Positions 7,526-17,006 are shown, counted from the first letter of the stretch. The stretch: 64,000 nucleotides of DNA from Streptomyces spororaveus (GCF_016755875.1 NZ_BNED01000005.1:2645001-2709000); one strand, 5' to 3'. The notes: generated by a model from the letters alone, not told the origin. Numbers and translations are program-made.

Positions 7526-9762
7526 CACTTGTCGGAGTCGTCCTTGTCAGCGTCGTCGCCGGCGGTCTCGCCGTCGATCACGGGGACCAGCGAGAGCTTG
7601 CCGCGCTGGTCGATCTCGGCGATCTCCACCTGGACCTTGGTGCCGACCGCGAGCACGTCCTCGACGTTCTCCACGCGCTTGCCACCGGCGAGCTTGCGGA
7701 TCTGCGAGATGTGCAGCAGGCCGTCCTTGCCGGGCATGAGGGAGACGAAGGCACCGAAGGTGGTGGTCTTGACGACCGTACCCAGGTAGCGCTCGCCGAC
7801 CTCCGGCATGGTCGGGTTGGCGATCGAGTTGATCGTGGCGCGGGCGGCCTCGGCGGCCGGGCCGTCGGAGGCACCGATGTAGATGGTGCCGTCGTCCTCG
7901 ATCGTGATCTCGGCGCCGGTGTCCTCCTGGATCTGGTTGATCATCTTGCCCTTGGGGCCGATGACCTCACCGATCTTGTCCACGGGGATCTTGACGGTGA
8001 TGATCCGCGGGGCGAACGGGGACATGGCGTCCGGCGTGTCGATCGCTTCCATCATCACGTCGAGGATGTGGAGGCGGGCGTCGCGGGCCTGCTTGAGGGC
8101 CGCGGCCAGGACGGAGGCCGGGATGCCGTCCAGCTTGGTGTCCAGCTGGAGCGCGGTGACGAACTCCTTGGTGCCGGCGACCTTGAAGTCCATGTCGCCG
8201 AAGGCGTCCTCCGCACCGAGGATGTCGGTGAGGGCGACGTAGTGCGTCTTGCCGTCGATCTCCTGGGAGATCAGGCCCATGGCGATACCGGCGACGGGGG
8301 CCTTGAGGGGCACACCGGCGTTCAGCAGCGACATGGTGGAGGCGCAGACCGAGCCCATGGACGTCGAACCGTTGGAGCCGAGGGCCTCGGACACCTGACG
8401 GATCGCGTAGGGGAACTCCTCGCGGGTCGGGAGGACCGGCAGGATCGCGCGCTCGGCGAGCGCGCCGTGGCCGATCTCGCGGCGCTTCGGCGAACCGACG
8501 CGGCCGGTCTCGCCGACGGAGTACGGCGGGAAGTTGTAGTTGTGCATGTAGCGCTTGCGGGTCACCGGGGAGAGGGTGTCCAGCTGCTGCTCCATGCGGA
8601 GCATGTTGAGGGTGGTGACGCCCAGGATCTGGGTCTCGCCACGCTCGAACAGCGCCGAGCCGTGCACGCGCGGGATGGCCTCGACCTCGGCGGCGAGGGT
8701 ACGGATGTCCGTGATCCCGCGGCCGTCGATGCGGACCTTGTCCTTGATGACGCGCTCGCGCACCAGGGCCTTGGTCAGGCTGCGGTACGCGGCGGAGATC
8801 TCCTTCTCGCGGCCTTCGAAGGCCGGGAGGAGCTTCTCGGCGGCGATCTCCTTGACGCGGTCCAGCTCGGCCTCGCGGTCCTGCTTGCCCGCGATGGTCA
8901 GCGCCTGGGAAAGCTCGCCCTTGACGGCGGCCGCGAGGGCCTCGTACACGTCGTCCTGGTAGTCCAGGAAGACCGGGAACTCGCCCTCGGGCTTGGCGGC
9001 CTTGGCGGCCAGGTCGGCCTGGGCCTTGCAGAGGACCTTGATGAAGGGCTTCGCGGCGTCCAGACCGGCGGCGACGACCTCCTCGGTCGGCGCCTCGGCG
9101 CCGCCCTTGACGAGGGCGATGGTCTTCTCGGTGGCCTCGGCCTCGACCATCATGATCGCGACGTCGCCGTCCTCAAGGGTGCGACCCGCGACGACCATGT
9201 CGAAGACGGCGTCCTCGAGCTCGGTGTGCGTCGGGAACGCCACCCACTGGCCGCGGATCAGCGCGACGCGGACGCCGCCGATCGGGCCGGAGAAGGGCAG
9301 GCCGGCCAGCTGCGTGGACGCGGACGCGGCGTTGATCGCGATGACGTCGTACAGGTGGTCGGGGTTGAGCGCCATGATGGTGGCGACGACCTGGATCTCG
9401 TTGCGCAGGCCCTTCTTGAAGGACGGGCGCAGCGGGCGGTCGATCAGGCGGCAGGTGAGGATCGCGTCCTCGGAGGGGCGGCCCTCACGGCGGAAGAAGG
9501 AGCCGGGGATCTTGCCGGCCGCGTACTGCCGCTCCTCGACGTCCACCGTCAGGGGGAAGAAGTCGAGCTGGTCCTTGGGCTTCTTCGACGCGGTGGTGGC
9601 GGACAGCACCATCGTGTCGTCGTCCAGGTAGGCAACGGCGGAGCCGGCGGCCTGGCGGGCCAGACGGCCCGTCTCGAAGCGGATGGTGCGGGTGCCGAAG
9701 GAACCGTTGTCAATGACGGCCTCGGCGTAGTGGGTCTCGTTCTCCACTAGCGTTTTCTCCAT
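7525..9762 (-). CDS. pnp: Polynucleotide phosphorylase
   Basis: PNPase is the trimeric phosphorolytic 3'-5' exoribonuclease. In Streptomyces it is also credited with making the poly(A)-like tails of RNA. The 745-residue protein has two RNase PH domains, the first with the [14 protein letters not shown] segment and the second with the catalytic [11 protein letters not shown] and [10 protein letters not shown] regions. A helical linker separates them. A KH domain ([12 protein letters not shown]) and an S1 domain ([20 protein letters not shown]) follow, and the tail is acidic. The ATG at 9762 has a GGAG Shine-Dalgarno. It follows rpsO after a 291-base spacer rich in hairpins, the known rpsO-pnp arrangement, and overlaps the M16 peptidase by one base. 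Confidence 0.98.
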   Translation of the reverse strand: MEKTLVENETHYAEAVIDNGSFGTRTIRFETGRLARQAAGSAVAYLDDDTMVLSATTASKKPKDQLDFFPLTVDVEERQYAAGKIPGSFFRREGRPSEDAILTCRLIDRPLRPSFKKGLRNEIQVVATIMALNPDHLYDVIAINAASASTQLAGLPFSGPIGGVRVALIRGQWVAFPTHTELEDAVFDMVVAGRTLEDGDVAIMMVEAEATEKTIALVKGGAEAPTEEVVAAGLDAAKPFIKVLCKAQADLAAKAAKPEGEFPVFLDYQDDVYEALAAAVKGELSQALTIAGKQDREAELDRVKEIAAEKLLPAFEGREKEISAAYRSLTKALVRERVIKDKVRIDGRGITDIRTLAAEVEAIPRVHGSALFERGETQILGVTTLNMLRMEQQLDTLSPVTRKRYMHNYNFPPYSVGETGRVGSPKRREIGHGALAERAILPVLPTREEFPYAIRQVSEALGSNGSTSMGSVCASTMSLLNAGVPLKAPVAGIAMGLISQEIDGKTHYVALTDILGAEDAFGDMDFKVAGTKEFVTALQLDTKLDGIPASVLAAALKQARDARLHILDVMMEAIDTPDAMSPFAPRIITVKIPVDKIGEVIGPKGKMINQIQEDTGAEITIEDDGTIYIGASDGPAAEAARATINSIANPTMPEVGERYLGTVVKTTTFGAFVSLMPGKDGLLHISQIRKLAGGKRVENVEDVLAVGTKVQVEIAEIDQRGKLSLVPVIDGETAGDDADKDDSDK

Positions 9763-9773
9763 TTTCGTCGTCT

Positions 9774-9802
9774 CCGTCCGCCGCCCGTGTGGCGGTGGAC
9801 GG
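9774..9802 (-). promoter_or_regulatory. Hairpin overlapping the pnp ribosome-binding region
   Basis: CCGTCC and CCGCC (9774-9785) pair with GGCGG and GGACGG (9791-9802), interrupted by one mismatch, around a five-base loop. On the mRNA its 3' arm ends within the GGACGGAGACG sequence that includes the pnp Shine-Dalgarno, so it can hide it. In other bacteria PNPase represses its own message through a leader stem cut by RNase III. This is a plausible equivalent. Confidence 0.5.
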
Positions 9803-9846
9803 TTGCGGAGAAGCGCTCCTGGCGTGCGGGCCGGTCTTCGATCGAA

Positions 9847-9883
9847 GCACCCGGTTCGTTGCCCTTCGGGGCATTCCGGGTGC
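9847..9883 (-). promoter_or_regulatory. Two-tiered hairpin in the rpsO-pnp spacer
   Basis: An outer stem, GCACCCGG (9847-9854) with CCGGGTGC (9876-9883), encloses an inner TGCCC (9860-9864) with GGGCA (9869-9873). It lies mid-way in the spacer between rpsO and pnp and may be an RNA-processing site. The bases between this and the rpsO terminator probably also hold the secondary pnp promoter known from other Streptomyces; I could not define it with confidence. Confidence 0.4.
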
Positions 9884-10008
9884 CACTACCGAGGACCGGC
9901 GGCGTGGGAGGGCGCTCCCCCTCTTCAGTTGTGCACGTCTCGTCGTCGGACGTACACGTGCGTCGTTTCCAGACTACAAAGGGTCCGGTCCGTCCCGCAC
10001 GTACAGCA

Positions 10009-10044
10009 AAGGGAGCGGCCCCCGGATGTGGGAACCGCTCCCTT
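10009..10044 (-). terminator. Hairpin downstream of rpsO
   Basis: AAGGGAGCGG at 10009-10018 pairs with CCGCTCCCTT at 10035-10044 around a 16-base loop, ten bases after the rpsO stop. On the transcribed strand it is followed by a few U residues (TTTGCTG). It is probably a partial terminator or RNase III site, since pnp downstream is known to be co-transcribed with rpsO in Streptomyces. Confidence 0.65.
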
Positions 10045-10053
10045 CACGGCGTC

Positions 10054-10341
10054 TTACTTGGCGCCGGCCGCACCGCGGCGGATGCCGAGGCGCTCGACCA
10101 GCGTACGGAAGCGCTGGATGTCCTTCTTGGCCAGGTACTGCAGCAGGCGGCGACGCTGGCCGACCAGGATCAGCAGACCACGACGGGAGTGGTGGTCGTG
10201 CTTGTGCGTCTTGAGGTGCTCGGTCAGGTCCGAGATGCGGCGGGAGAGCATCGCAACCTGGACCTCGGGGGAGCCGGTGTCGCCCTCCTTGGCACCGAAC
10301 TCGGTGATGATCTGCTTCTTCGTAGCGGCGTCGAGCGGCAC
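10054..10341 (-). CDS. rpsO: 30S ribosomal protein S15
   Basis: S15 binds 16S rRNA early in assembly of the 30S platform. The 95-residue product, [15 protein letters not shown] to the basic end, has the family signature with [19 protein letters not shown] and [14 protein letters not shown]. The GTG start at 10341 has an AGGAG Shine-Dalgarno six bases upstream; the reading frame is open for 60 more codons but carries no homologous sequence. It precedes pnp on the same strand, a linkage conserved across bacteria. Its leader contains a nested hairpin that could be an autoregulatory S15-binding site. Confidence 0.98.
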   Translation of the reverse strand: MPLDAATKKQIITEFGAKEGDTGSPEVQVAMLSRRISDLTEHLKTHKHDHHSRRGLLILVGQRRRLLQYLAKKDIQRFRTLVERLGIRRGAAGAK

Positions 10342-10371
10342 GCGTACTCCTCGTTTAGGTCTTCGTTGCCA

Positions 10372-10416
10372 CCGAGTGCCCCAGGTCTGAGTCTCTGGGG
10401 AGCTTCCGTTACTCGG
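10372..10416 (-). promoter_or_regulatory. Candidate S15 leader element
   Basis: About 30 bases upstream of the rpsO start, ACTCGG (10411-10416) pairs with CCGAGT (10372-10377). Inside it CTGGGG (10395-10400) pairs with CCCCAG (10379-10384). Nested stems of this sort are expected in ribosomal-protein leaders, and S15-responsive leaders have been described in several phyla, actinobacteria among them. Whether this one matches that class is not established here. Confidence 0.4.
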
Positions 10417-10524
10417 GAGGCGGGGTCCGCTGAGCGCAGTCCACAGACCCTCTTGCCGAGGAGTCCGGGGACGCGTACACAAACGGCCGTCACACAGCGT
10501 ACCAGGCTGCCGCTCCGCCACGTC

Positions 10525-12045
10525 TCAGCTGGTGAGAGACCTGGCGCGGGAGTATACGTCCAGCACGGCCAGGGTGAGCGGCACAAGGGCGAGCAGGACC
10601 GCCGCCTCGGTGAGGTCGAGCAGCCGCCCCCAGAAGGGTGACAGACCCTTGCGGGGAATGACCAGCGCAATTCCGGCGAGGAGGGCCGCGCCGGCCGCGA
10701 CGGCCGCGGTCAGCCAGATCGTCCGCAGGTCCAGGCCGCTGCTGTCGTGGTCCAGCAGGAGGGCTTCGATCAGGTTCCTCGGCGGGTGCAGGGCCATGCC
10801 CAGGATCAGCAGCGCGATGGCGACGAGGCCCGCGGTCAGGGCGCAGACCACCTGGGAGGTGTAACGGAAGAGGCGGGCGCGCAGCAGCATGGCGAGGCCG
10901 GTGGTGAGCGCCAGCAGGCGGCCCCAGACGTTGTCGGAGAAGCCGAGGACGGCGGCGGCGCCGACGGCGACCGCGGCGCAGCCGCCGACCAGGCCGAGCA
11001 GCATCTCGTGGCCGCGGCGGGCCTGGGCGGCGATGGCCTCGGCGTCGAGCGGGGCGCCGGCCGCCTCGTGCTGGTCGGAGCCGGACTGCTCGCCGTACGG
11101 CTCGGTCTCGTACCGGTCCGCGGTCACCGCGTGGTCGACGTACTCGTCCGTGGCGCTCTGCGGAGCGGCGTAGCCGATGGGCAGGCGGGCGAAGCGGGCG
11201 GAGAGGCCGGGGAGGAAGGCGACGAGGCCGATGGCCACGGGGGCGCAGACGGCGGCGGTGGAGGTGGCGGAGGCTTCGGTGGCGATGGCCGCGAAGGTGG
11301 CGAGGGTCCCGGTGGTGGCGACGAAGGTGGCCGCCACGAACGGGGCGTCGCCGCTGGGGGTCAGCGCGACCAGGGCGACGGAGGCCGTCAGGGCGCAGAC
11401 GCAGCCGAGCAGGAACTGGAGGCGTCCGGGGCCGTGGCCGACGGCCGGGGCGATGATCCCGGAGCCGGCGATCATCAGGTGCGGGAGGGCGCCGAGGCCG
11501 AGCGCGACGGCGGAGAGGCGGTCGCGGTAGACGCGGGCGCGCACTCCGGCGACGGCGGTGAGCAGGACGCCGACGGCGCCCGCGATGATCCCGGGCAGGC
11601 CGTGCATGTCGTGGCGCAGCGGGTCGGCGTACCAGAGGACGAAGCCCAGCATGACGAGCAGGACGGCCGAGCCGGCCAGGCCCGCGCCGCGCAGCATGTC
11701 GTCGCTCCAGCGGTGCCGGTCGCGGACGACGGCGGAGGCGACGGCGTCGGACACGTCGTCGAACACGGCGGGCGGCAGGGACTCCGCGAAGGGGCGCAGG
11801 CTCAGCACCTCGCCGTCGAGGACCTGCTGCCCGGCGAGGGTCCGGGCGCCGTCGAGGACGGTGCCGGAGCGGCGGACGAGGTGGAAGCCGGTCGGGGCGC
11901 CCACCGGCTGGGTCTGGCCGGTGAGGCGCAGCAGCTCGGGGTAGACGTCGGCGACGGCGATGTCCTCGGGGAGGGCGACGTCGATGCGGCTGTCGGGGGC
12001 CACGACGGTGACCCTGCAGAATCCCGTCGTCCCGGCCGTACTCAC
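10525..12045 (-). CDS. eccD: Type VII secretion membrane protein EccD
   Basis: EccD forms the membrane vestibule of the ESX/type VII secretion complex with EccB, EccC and EccE. The 506-residue protein begins with a ubiquitin-like (YukD-type) domain over about residues 1-90 (CRVTVVAPDSRIDVALPEDI). About eleven transmembrane helices follow, with a cytosolic loop (residues about 320-355) rich in acidic and polar residues between the two halves. Of the possible starts I took the GTG at 12045, preceded by an AGGGGGG Shine-Dalgarno and giving the usual family N-terminus. It diverges from eccC across a 196-base region. Downstream on the same strand lies rpsO, 183 bases away. Confidence 0.92.
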   Translation of the reverse strand: MSTAGTTGFCRVTVVAPDSRIDVALPEDIAVADVYPELLRLTGQTQPVGAPTGFHLVRRSGTVLDGARTLAGQQVLDGEVLSLRPFAESLPPAVFDDVSDAVASAVVRDRHRWSDDMLRGAGLAGSAVLLVMLGFVLWYADPLRHDMHGLPGIIAGAVGVLLTAVAGVRARVYRDRLSAVALGLGALPHLMIAGSGIIAPAVGHGPGRLQFLLGCVCALTASVALVALTPSGDAPFVAATFVATTGTLATFAAIATEASATSTAAVCAPVAIGLVAFLPGLSARFARLPIGYAAPQSATDEYVDHAVTADRYETEPYGEQSGSDQHEAAGAPLDAEAIAAQARRGHEMLLGLVGGCAAVAVGAAAVLGFSDNVWGRLLALTTGLAMLLRARLFRYTSQVVCALTAGLVAIALLILGMALHPPRNLIEALLLDHDSSGLDLRTIWLTAAVAAGAALLAGIALVIPRKGLSPFWGRLLDLTEAAVLLALVPLTLAVLDVYSRARSLTS

Positions 12046-12112
12046 CTGTGTGACCCCCCTGGTTGGTGCCCGCACCGGCGGACGATTCGCGGATGCGCAT
12101 GCTGCGCGCGCC

Positions 12113-12151
12113 ACCCTACCGGGCTTATGACCGACTGTCGGCAAGTAGGAT
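12113..12151. promoter_or_regulatory. Divergent eccD/eccC promoter region
   Basis: In the 196 bases between eccD and eccC a minus-strand -10 TAGGGT lies at 12118-12113, with a weak -35 CCGACA 17 bases away. A plus-strand -10 TAGGAT lies at 12146-12151 with no good -35. The two units would start within about 50 bases of each other in opposite directions, so a single regulator could act on both. Confidence 0.4.
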
Positions 12152-12241
12152 CACCGTCGCGTGGGGGAGACCCCCTTCGCGCCCGGGACTTGGGGGCGCC
12201 GGTTGCGACGTCCCGTCCGTTTTCGAGGGATTGATGCTCCG

Positions 12242-15200
12242 GTGAGCCAGATCGTCGTCAAACGCCCGCCGCGGTCCCTGCCGCCCGAGGTTCCCGCGGA
12301 GGAGCTGCGGCTGGAAGCTCCGCCCGAACTTCCGCGCGGGCAGCAGGAGGGCATGCTGATGCAGCTCCTGCCGATGCTCGGCATGGGCTCGTCCGTCGTC
12401 TTCTTCTTCATGCCGGGCGCCGCTCCCTTCATGCGCATCATGGGTGTGCTGATGCTGGCGTCCACGGTGGCCATGGTCGTGGCCCAGTTGGCGCGCCATC
12501 GGCGTGGTACGCAGGGGCAAATGGCCGATGTGCGCCGGGACTACCTCAAATATCTCGCCCAGACACGCCGTCAGGTACGCCGGACCGCGCGGGCGCAGCG
12601 CGACGCGCAGCTCTACCTGCACCCGGCTCCCGAGCAGTTGTGGTCGGTGGTGGCGGAGGGCTCCCGGCTGTGGGAGCGGCGGGTCGGCGACCAGGACTTC
12701 GGGCAGGCCCGGGTCGGGCTGGGCGCGCAGCGCCTGGCGACACCGCTGGTGGCGCCGGACACCGCGCCGGTGGACGAGCTGGAGCCGCTGACCGCGGGCG
12801 CGATGCAGCGGTTCCTGAAGGTGCACTCCTCGCTGGACGGACTCCCGATGGCGCTGTCGATCCGCGCCTTCTACCACGTGACGGTGTCCGGGGAGCCGGA
12901 GTCCGCGCGCAGTACCGCGCGGGCGATGGTGGCGCAGCTGGCGACGCTGCACTCCCCCGAGGACCTGATGGTGGCCGTGGTGGCCGCGCCGGGTGCGGTG
13001 CCCGCGTGGGACTGGACGAAGTGGCTGCCGCACACGCAGGTGCCGGGTCAGGTCGACGGGGCCGGTACGAAGCGGCTGTTCGGCGACGACCTCGTCGAGC
13101 TGGAGGGGCTGCTGGCCTCCCGGCTGGACGGCCGGCCGCGGTTCAGCCGCGAGGTGTCCCCGGTGCTGGACCAGCCGCACCTGGTGGTCGTGCTGGACGG
13201 TGGCATGGTGCCGCCGGACTCGGTGTTCGCCGCGGCCGAGGGCCTGCAGGGCGTCACCATAGTCGAGGTGGTCGCGGGCGAGCTGGACGAGCCGCGCGGC
13301 GGTCTGTCGGTCGTGGTACGGCCGGGCCGGCTGCGTCTGGATTCGGGCGCGGGGGTCGCGTACGAGGGCGTGCCGGACACGCTGTCGCTGCCCGCGGCGG
13401 AGGCGCTGGCCCGGCAGCTGGCGCCGATGCGCACCGGTGGCGGGGACGACGACGAGCCGCTGCTGGCCAATCTGGACTTCACCGATCTGCTGAACCTGGG
13501 TGACGCGGCCGCGGTCGACGTCGCGCGGACCTGGCGGCCGAGGTCGGCCGGTGAGCGGCTGCGCGTGCCGATCGGTGTGGGCGAGGACGGCGCCCCGGTC
13601 ATGCTGGACCTGAAGGAGGCCGCGCAGGAGGGCATGGGTCCGCACGGTCTGTGTGTGGGCGCGACCGGTTCCGGCAAGTCGGAGCTGCTGCGCACGCTGG
13701 TGCTGGGTCTGGCGGTCACGCACACCTCGGAGACCCTGAACTTCGTGCTCGCCGACTTCAAGGGCGGTGCGACCTTCACGGGTATGGGGCAGATGCCGCA
13801 CGTCGCGGCGGTGATCACCAACCTGGCGGACGACCTCACGCTCGTGGACCGCATGGGCGACTCGATCCGCGGTGAGCTGCAGCGCCGTCAGGAGCTGCTG
13901 CGTTCGGCGGGCAACTACGCGAACATCCACGACTACGAGAAGGCCCGTGCGGCGGGCGCCCCGCTGGAGCCGCTGGCCTCGCTGGTGCTGGTCATCGACG
14001 AGTTCAGCGAGCTGCTGACGGCGAAGCCGGACTTCATCGACATGTTCATCCAGATCGGCCGTATCGGCCGTTCGCTGGGTGTGCACCTGCTGCTGGCCTC
14101 GCAGCGCCTGGAGGAGGGCAAGCTGCGCGGTCTGGAGACGTACCTGTCGTACCGGATCGGTCTGCGGACCTTCTCGGCGGCGGAGTCGCGGACCGCGATC
14201 GGTGTGCCGGACGCCTACCACCTGCCGTCGGTGCCCGGTTCGGGCTATCTGAAGTTCGGTACGGACGAGATGACCCGCTTCAAGGCGGCGTACGTCTCGG
14301 GCACCTACCGTTCGGGCGGGCCGGACCTGTCGGTGGGGCAGTTCCCGGTGGAGCGGCGGCCCGCGCTGTTCACGGCGGCGCCGGTGCCGGTGGTGTACGC
14401 GGCCCCGGACCCGGCGTACCTGGCGGCGCAGTCGGCGCGGGAGGACGACGCGCTGGCGGACACGGTGCTGGACGTGATCGTGAGCCGGCTGGAGGGCCAG
14501 GGCGTACCGGCGCACCAGGTGTGGCTGCCGCCGCTCGACCAGGCTCCGCCGCTGGACCAGTTGCTGCCGGCGCTGGCGCCGAGCGCCGAGCGCGGGCTGC
14601 ACGCGGACGGGTACACGCGGCTCGGTGGGCTCGTCGTCCCGCTCGGCCTCATCGACAAGCCGTTCGAGCAGCGGCGCGAGGTGCTGTACCGGGACTTCTC
14701 GGGTGCGGCGGGCCACATGATGGTGGTCGGCGGTCCGCAGTCGGGCAAGTCGACGCTGATGCGGACGCTGATCGCCTCGTTCGCGCTGACCCACACCCCG
14801 CGCGAGGTGCAGTTCTACGGGCTGGACTTCGGTGGCGGCAGCCTGTCGTCGATCGCCGAGCTGCCGCACGTGGGCGGGATCGCCTCGCGGCTTGACCCGG
14901 AGCGGGTCCGGCGTACGGTCTCGGAGGTGGGGGGCATCCTCAACCGCCGTGAGGAGTTCTTCCGCGCGAACAACATCGACTCGATCGGCACCTACCGGCG
15001 CCGGCGGGCGGCCGGCGACCTGCCGAACGAGCCGTGGGGCGACGTGTTCCTGATCGTCGACGGCTGGGGCAACTTCCGGGGCGAGTACGAGGGCCTGGAG
15101 CAGATCGTCACGGACATCGCCTCCCGGGGTCTGGGCTACGGCATCCACGTGGTGATCACCGCGGCTCGGTACATGGAGGTGCGGGCCGCGCTCAAGGACC

Positions 15201-16198
15201 AGATGCTCAGCCGTCTGGAGCTGCGGCTCGGCGACACGATGGACTCCGAGTTCGACCGCAAGGTCGCGGCGAACGTCCCCACCGGGATGCCCGGCCGCGG
15301 CCAGGTCGCGGAGAAGCTGCACTTCCTGGGCGCGCTGCCGCGGACGGACGGCTCGCACGAGGAGGGCGACCTGTCCGAGGCCACGGCCGCGTTCGTGGCC
15401 GCGGTGAAGCAGAACTGGGCGGGGCAGGCGGCTCCCGGGGTGCGGCTGCTGCCGCGGCTGCTCCACTCCGACCAGCTGCCCAAGGGCGGGGAGTACCCCG
15501 GCCGCGGGATCGCGATCGGTATCGACGAGACCGATCTGGAGCCGGTCTTCATCGACTTCGAGTCCGATCCCTTCCTGCTCGTCTTCGGTGAGAGCGAGTC
15601 GGGCAAGACGAACCTGCTGCGGCTCATCGCCAAGCAGATCTCCGAGCGGTACACGCCTGACCAGGCACGTCTGGTCGTGGGCGACTACCGGCGGGGCCTG
15701 CTCGGGGCGCTGCCGGAGGAGCACCTGCTGGAGTACGCGCCGATGGCGAGCTCGCTGCAGATGCACATGGAGGCGCTGGGCGGGGTGTTCTCGCGGCGGC
15801 AGCCGCCGACCGACGTCACTCCGCAGCAGCTGCGCGACCGCAGCTGGTGGACGGGCCCGGACGTGTTCATCATCATCGACGACTACGACCTGGTCTCCAC
15901 GAGCCAGGGCAATCCGCTGGCGCCGCTGGTGGAGTTCCTGCCGTTCGCGCGGGACACGGGTGTCCGCTTCATCATCGCGCGCAACTCGGCGGGCGCCTCC
16001 CGTTCTCTGTACGAGCCGTTCATGCAGCGGTTCAAGGAGCTGGGCGCGCAGGGCCTCGTACTGTCCGGCGACCCGTCCGAGGGCGACCTGATCGGCACCG
16101 TGCGGCCGCGTCCGATGCCGCCGGGCCGGGCCTACTTCTCCTCGCGCAGGCGGGGGACCTCGCTGGTCCAGCTCGGCCGGATGCCGGGCGGCATGTGA
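12242..16198 (+). CDS. eccC: Type VII secretion FtsK/SpoIIIE-type ATPase EccC
   Basis: EccC is the motor of the ESX/type VII system. It is a membrane-anchored three-ATPase protein that recognises WXG100 substrates by their C-terminal signal. The 1318-residue protein has a basic N-terminus and two transmembrane helices at about residues 47-90. Three FtsK/SpoIIIE domains follow, with Walker A motifs GATGSGKS (from 473), GGPQSGKS (from 830) and GESESGKT (from 1116). Walker B segments LVLVIDEFSEL, VFLIVDGWGNF and VFIIIDDYDL are visible; the first has the canonical DE, the other two lack the Glu. All three domains are in one chain, unlike the split EccCa/EccCb of ESX-1. The GTG start at 12242 has a GAGGGA upstream. 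Confidence 0.97.
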   Translation: MSQIVVKRPPRSLPPEVPAEELRLEAPPELPRGQQEGMLMQLLPMLGMGSSVVFFFMPGAAPFMRIMGVLMLASTVAMVVAQLARHRRGTQGQMADVRRDYLKYLAQTRRQVRRTARAQRDAQLYLHPAPEQLWSVVAEGSRLWERRVGDQDFGQARVGLGAQRLATPLVAPDTAPVDELEPLTAGAMQRFLKVHSSLDGLPMALSIRAFYHVTVSGEPESARSTARAMVAQLATLHSPEDLMVAVVAAPGAVPAWDWTKWLPHTQVPGQVDGAGTKRLFGDDLVELEGLLASRLDGRPRFSREVSPVLDQPHLVVVLDGGMVPPDSVFAAAEGLQGVTIVEVVAGELDEPRGGLSVVVRPGRLRLDSGAGVAYEGVPDTLSLPAAEALARQLAPMRTGGGDDDEPLLANLDFTDLLNLGDAAAVDVARTWRPRSAGERLRVPIGVGEDGAPVMLDLKEAAQEGMGPHGLCVGATGSGKSELLRTLVLGLAVTHTSETLNFVLADFKGGATFTGMGQMPHVAAVITNLADDLTLVDRMGDSIRGELQRRQELLRSAGNYANIHDYEKARAAGAPLEPLASLVLVIDEFSELLTAKPDFIDMFIQIGRIGRSLGVHLLLASQRLEEGKLRGLETYLSYRIGLRTFSAAESRTAIGVPDAYHLPSVPGSGYLKFGTDEMTRFKAAYVSGTYRSGGPDLSVGQFPVERRPALFTAAPVPVVYAAPDPAYLAAQSAREDDALADTVLDVIVSRLEGQGVPAHQVWLPPLDQAPPLDQLLPALAPSAERGLHADGYTRLGGLVVPLGLIDKPFEQRREVLYRDFSGAAGHMMVVGGPQSGKSTLMRTLIASFALTHTPREVQFYGLDFGGGSLSSIAELPHVGGIASRLDPERVRRTVSEVGGILNRREEFFRANNIDSIGTYRRRRAAGDLPNEPWGDVFLIVDGWGNFRGEYEGLEQIVTDIASRGLGYGIHVVITAARYMEVRAALKDQMLSRLELRLGDTMDSEFDRKVAANVPTGMPGRGQVAEKLHFLGALPRTDGSHEEGDLSEATAAFVAAVKQNWAGQAAPGVRLLPRLLHSDQLPKGGEYPGRGIAIGIDETDLEPVFIDFESDPFLLVFGESESGKTNLLRLIAKQISERYTPDQARLVVGDYRRGLLGALPEEHLLEYAPMASSLQMHMEALGGVFSRRQPPTDVTPQQLRDRSWWTGPDVFIIIDDYDLVSTSQGNPLAPLVEFLPFARDTGVRFIIARNSAGASRSLYEPFMQRFKELGAQGLVLSGDPSEGDLIGTVRPRPMPPGRAYFSSRRRGTSLVQLGRMPGGM

Positions 16199-16201
16199 GT
16201 C

Positions 16202-16251
16202 CCCGGGCCCTGGTGGCGGGCCGGCCGGAGCGCCGCTCACCAGGGCCCGGG
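16202..16251 (+). terminator. Terminator downstream of eccC
   Basis: CCCGGGCCCTGGTG at 16202-16215 pairs perfectly over 14 bases with CACCAGGGCCCGGG at 16238-16251. It begins four bases after the eccC stop and separates eccC from the BldB-like gene. Confidence 0.75.
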
Positions 16252-16341
16252 CACCGGGCATCCGGGGGAAACCCGTCCCGGCCGGCGGCGCAGCCCCGAT
16301 AATCGGCGGTGAAGACCGCGCCACCGAGGGAAGGGCCTCCT

Positions 16342-16587
16342 ATGGGCACCCAGCAGGAGAAGGACGAGCTGTACGCGCTGGACATCAGCGGTGTGGAGTG
16401 GGAGGGGCCGCCCGGGACCAGCCCGGACGAGGAGCGGGTCGAGATCGCCCGGCTTCCCGAGGGAGCGGTCGCCATGCGGTCCTCGCTGGACCGGGACACG
16501 GTGCTGCGCTACACCGCCGCCGAGTGGGAGGCGTTCGTACTCGGCGCCAGGGACGGCGAGTTCGACCTCGACCGGCACCGTCCCTGA
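16342..16587 (+). CDS. bldB: BldB-like DUF397 protein
   Basis: This 81-residue protein matches the DUF397/BldB family: ELYALDISGVEW, then RVEIARLPEGAVAMRSS, then YTAAEWEAFVLGARDGEFDL. The FVLGARDGEFDL ending is, from memory, the form in S. coelicolor BldB, which is needed for aerial hyphae and antibiotic production. It differs from the commoner DUF397 proteins paired with XRE regulators. No such regulator lies beside it. I chose the ATG at 16342 for its position after a GGGAAGGG ribosome-binding site. It sits inside the type VII locus between eccC and the WXG100 genes, as bldB sits in the same region of S. coelicolor. The family assignment is firm; orthology to bldB is likely but not proven. 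Confidence 0.8.
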   Translation: MGTQQEKDELYALDISGVEWEGPPGTSPDEERVEIARLPEGAVAMRSSLDRDTVLRYTAAEWEAFVLGARDGEFDLDRHRP

Positions 16588-16620
16588 CCGGACGGACGAC
16601 ACGGCGGGGACGGTACGGCG

Positions 16621-16667
16621 ATGCGCCGAAGGGGCGCGCCCGGTGCGGGCGCGCCCCTTCGGCGCAT
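16621..16667. terminator. Bidirectional hairpin terminator between bldB and esxA
   Basis: A perfect 21-base-pair stem (16621-16641 with 16647-16667) with a GGTGC loop lies between the plus-strand BldB-like gene and the minus-strand esxA, 27 to 33 bases from each stop. It can end both transcripts. Confidence 0.8.
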
Positions 16668-16694
16668 ACGGAACGAAACGGCGTGCTACCGGGC

Positions 16695-17006
16695 TCAGTA
16701 GGCCTCGGTGAACAGGCGCGAGGCCTTCACGTCGGTGGCGCGGTAGTCGCCCTTGCCCTGCTCGATGAGGCGGGCGACCTGCTCCAGCGTCTTCTGCATG
16801 TGGTCGGCCTTGGCCCTGTACTTGCCCTGGAGGGTGACGTACTCCTGGTGCGCGTCACCGTCCCAGGTGTCGGTGACGACCTTGAGGGCCGTCTCCATTT
16901 CCTTCAGGTCCTGGATGATGTTCCCGGAAACGACGCGGATGCGATCCGCCATCTGCTGGACCGACTCATACCGGACCTTGGTGTGCCCGTCATTGGCGCC
17001 CGACAT
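16695..17006 (-). CDS. esxA: WXG100 protein EsxA
   Basis: A 103-residue WXG100 protein, the class of small helical-hairpin proteins exported by type VII systems as heterodimers. The hairpin turn carries Trp48-Asp-Gly50. The C-terminal tail holds Tyr88-Arg-Ala-Thr-Asp92, a match to the YxxxD secretion signal read by EccC. The ATG at 17006 has a GAAGGAG Shine-Dalgarno six bases upstream; the frame upstream is open but belongs to no gene. It follows esxB by 49 bases and is co-transcribed with it. In S. coelicolor the EsxA/EsxB pair is secreted and affects sporulation. Confidence 0.93.
   Translation of the reverse strand: MSGANDGHTKVRYESVQQMADRIRVVSGNIIQDLKEMETALKVVTDTWDGDAHQEYVTLQGKYRAKADHMQKTLEQVARLIEQGKGDYRATDVKASRLFTEAY

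Noticed and set aside
12125..16324. A 1399-codon open frame on the minus strand across eccC
   Set aside because: It is the antisense shadow of eccC. High third-position GC removes stop codons from the opposite frame, and its composition (Arg, Gln, His, Leu) fits no protein family.
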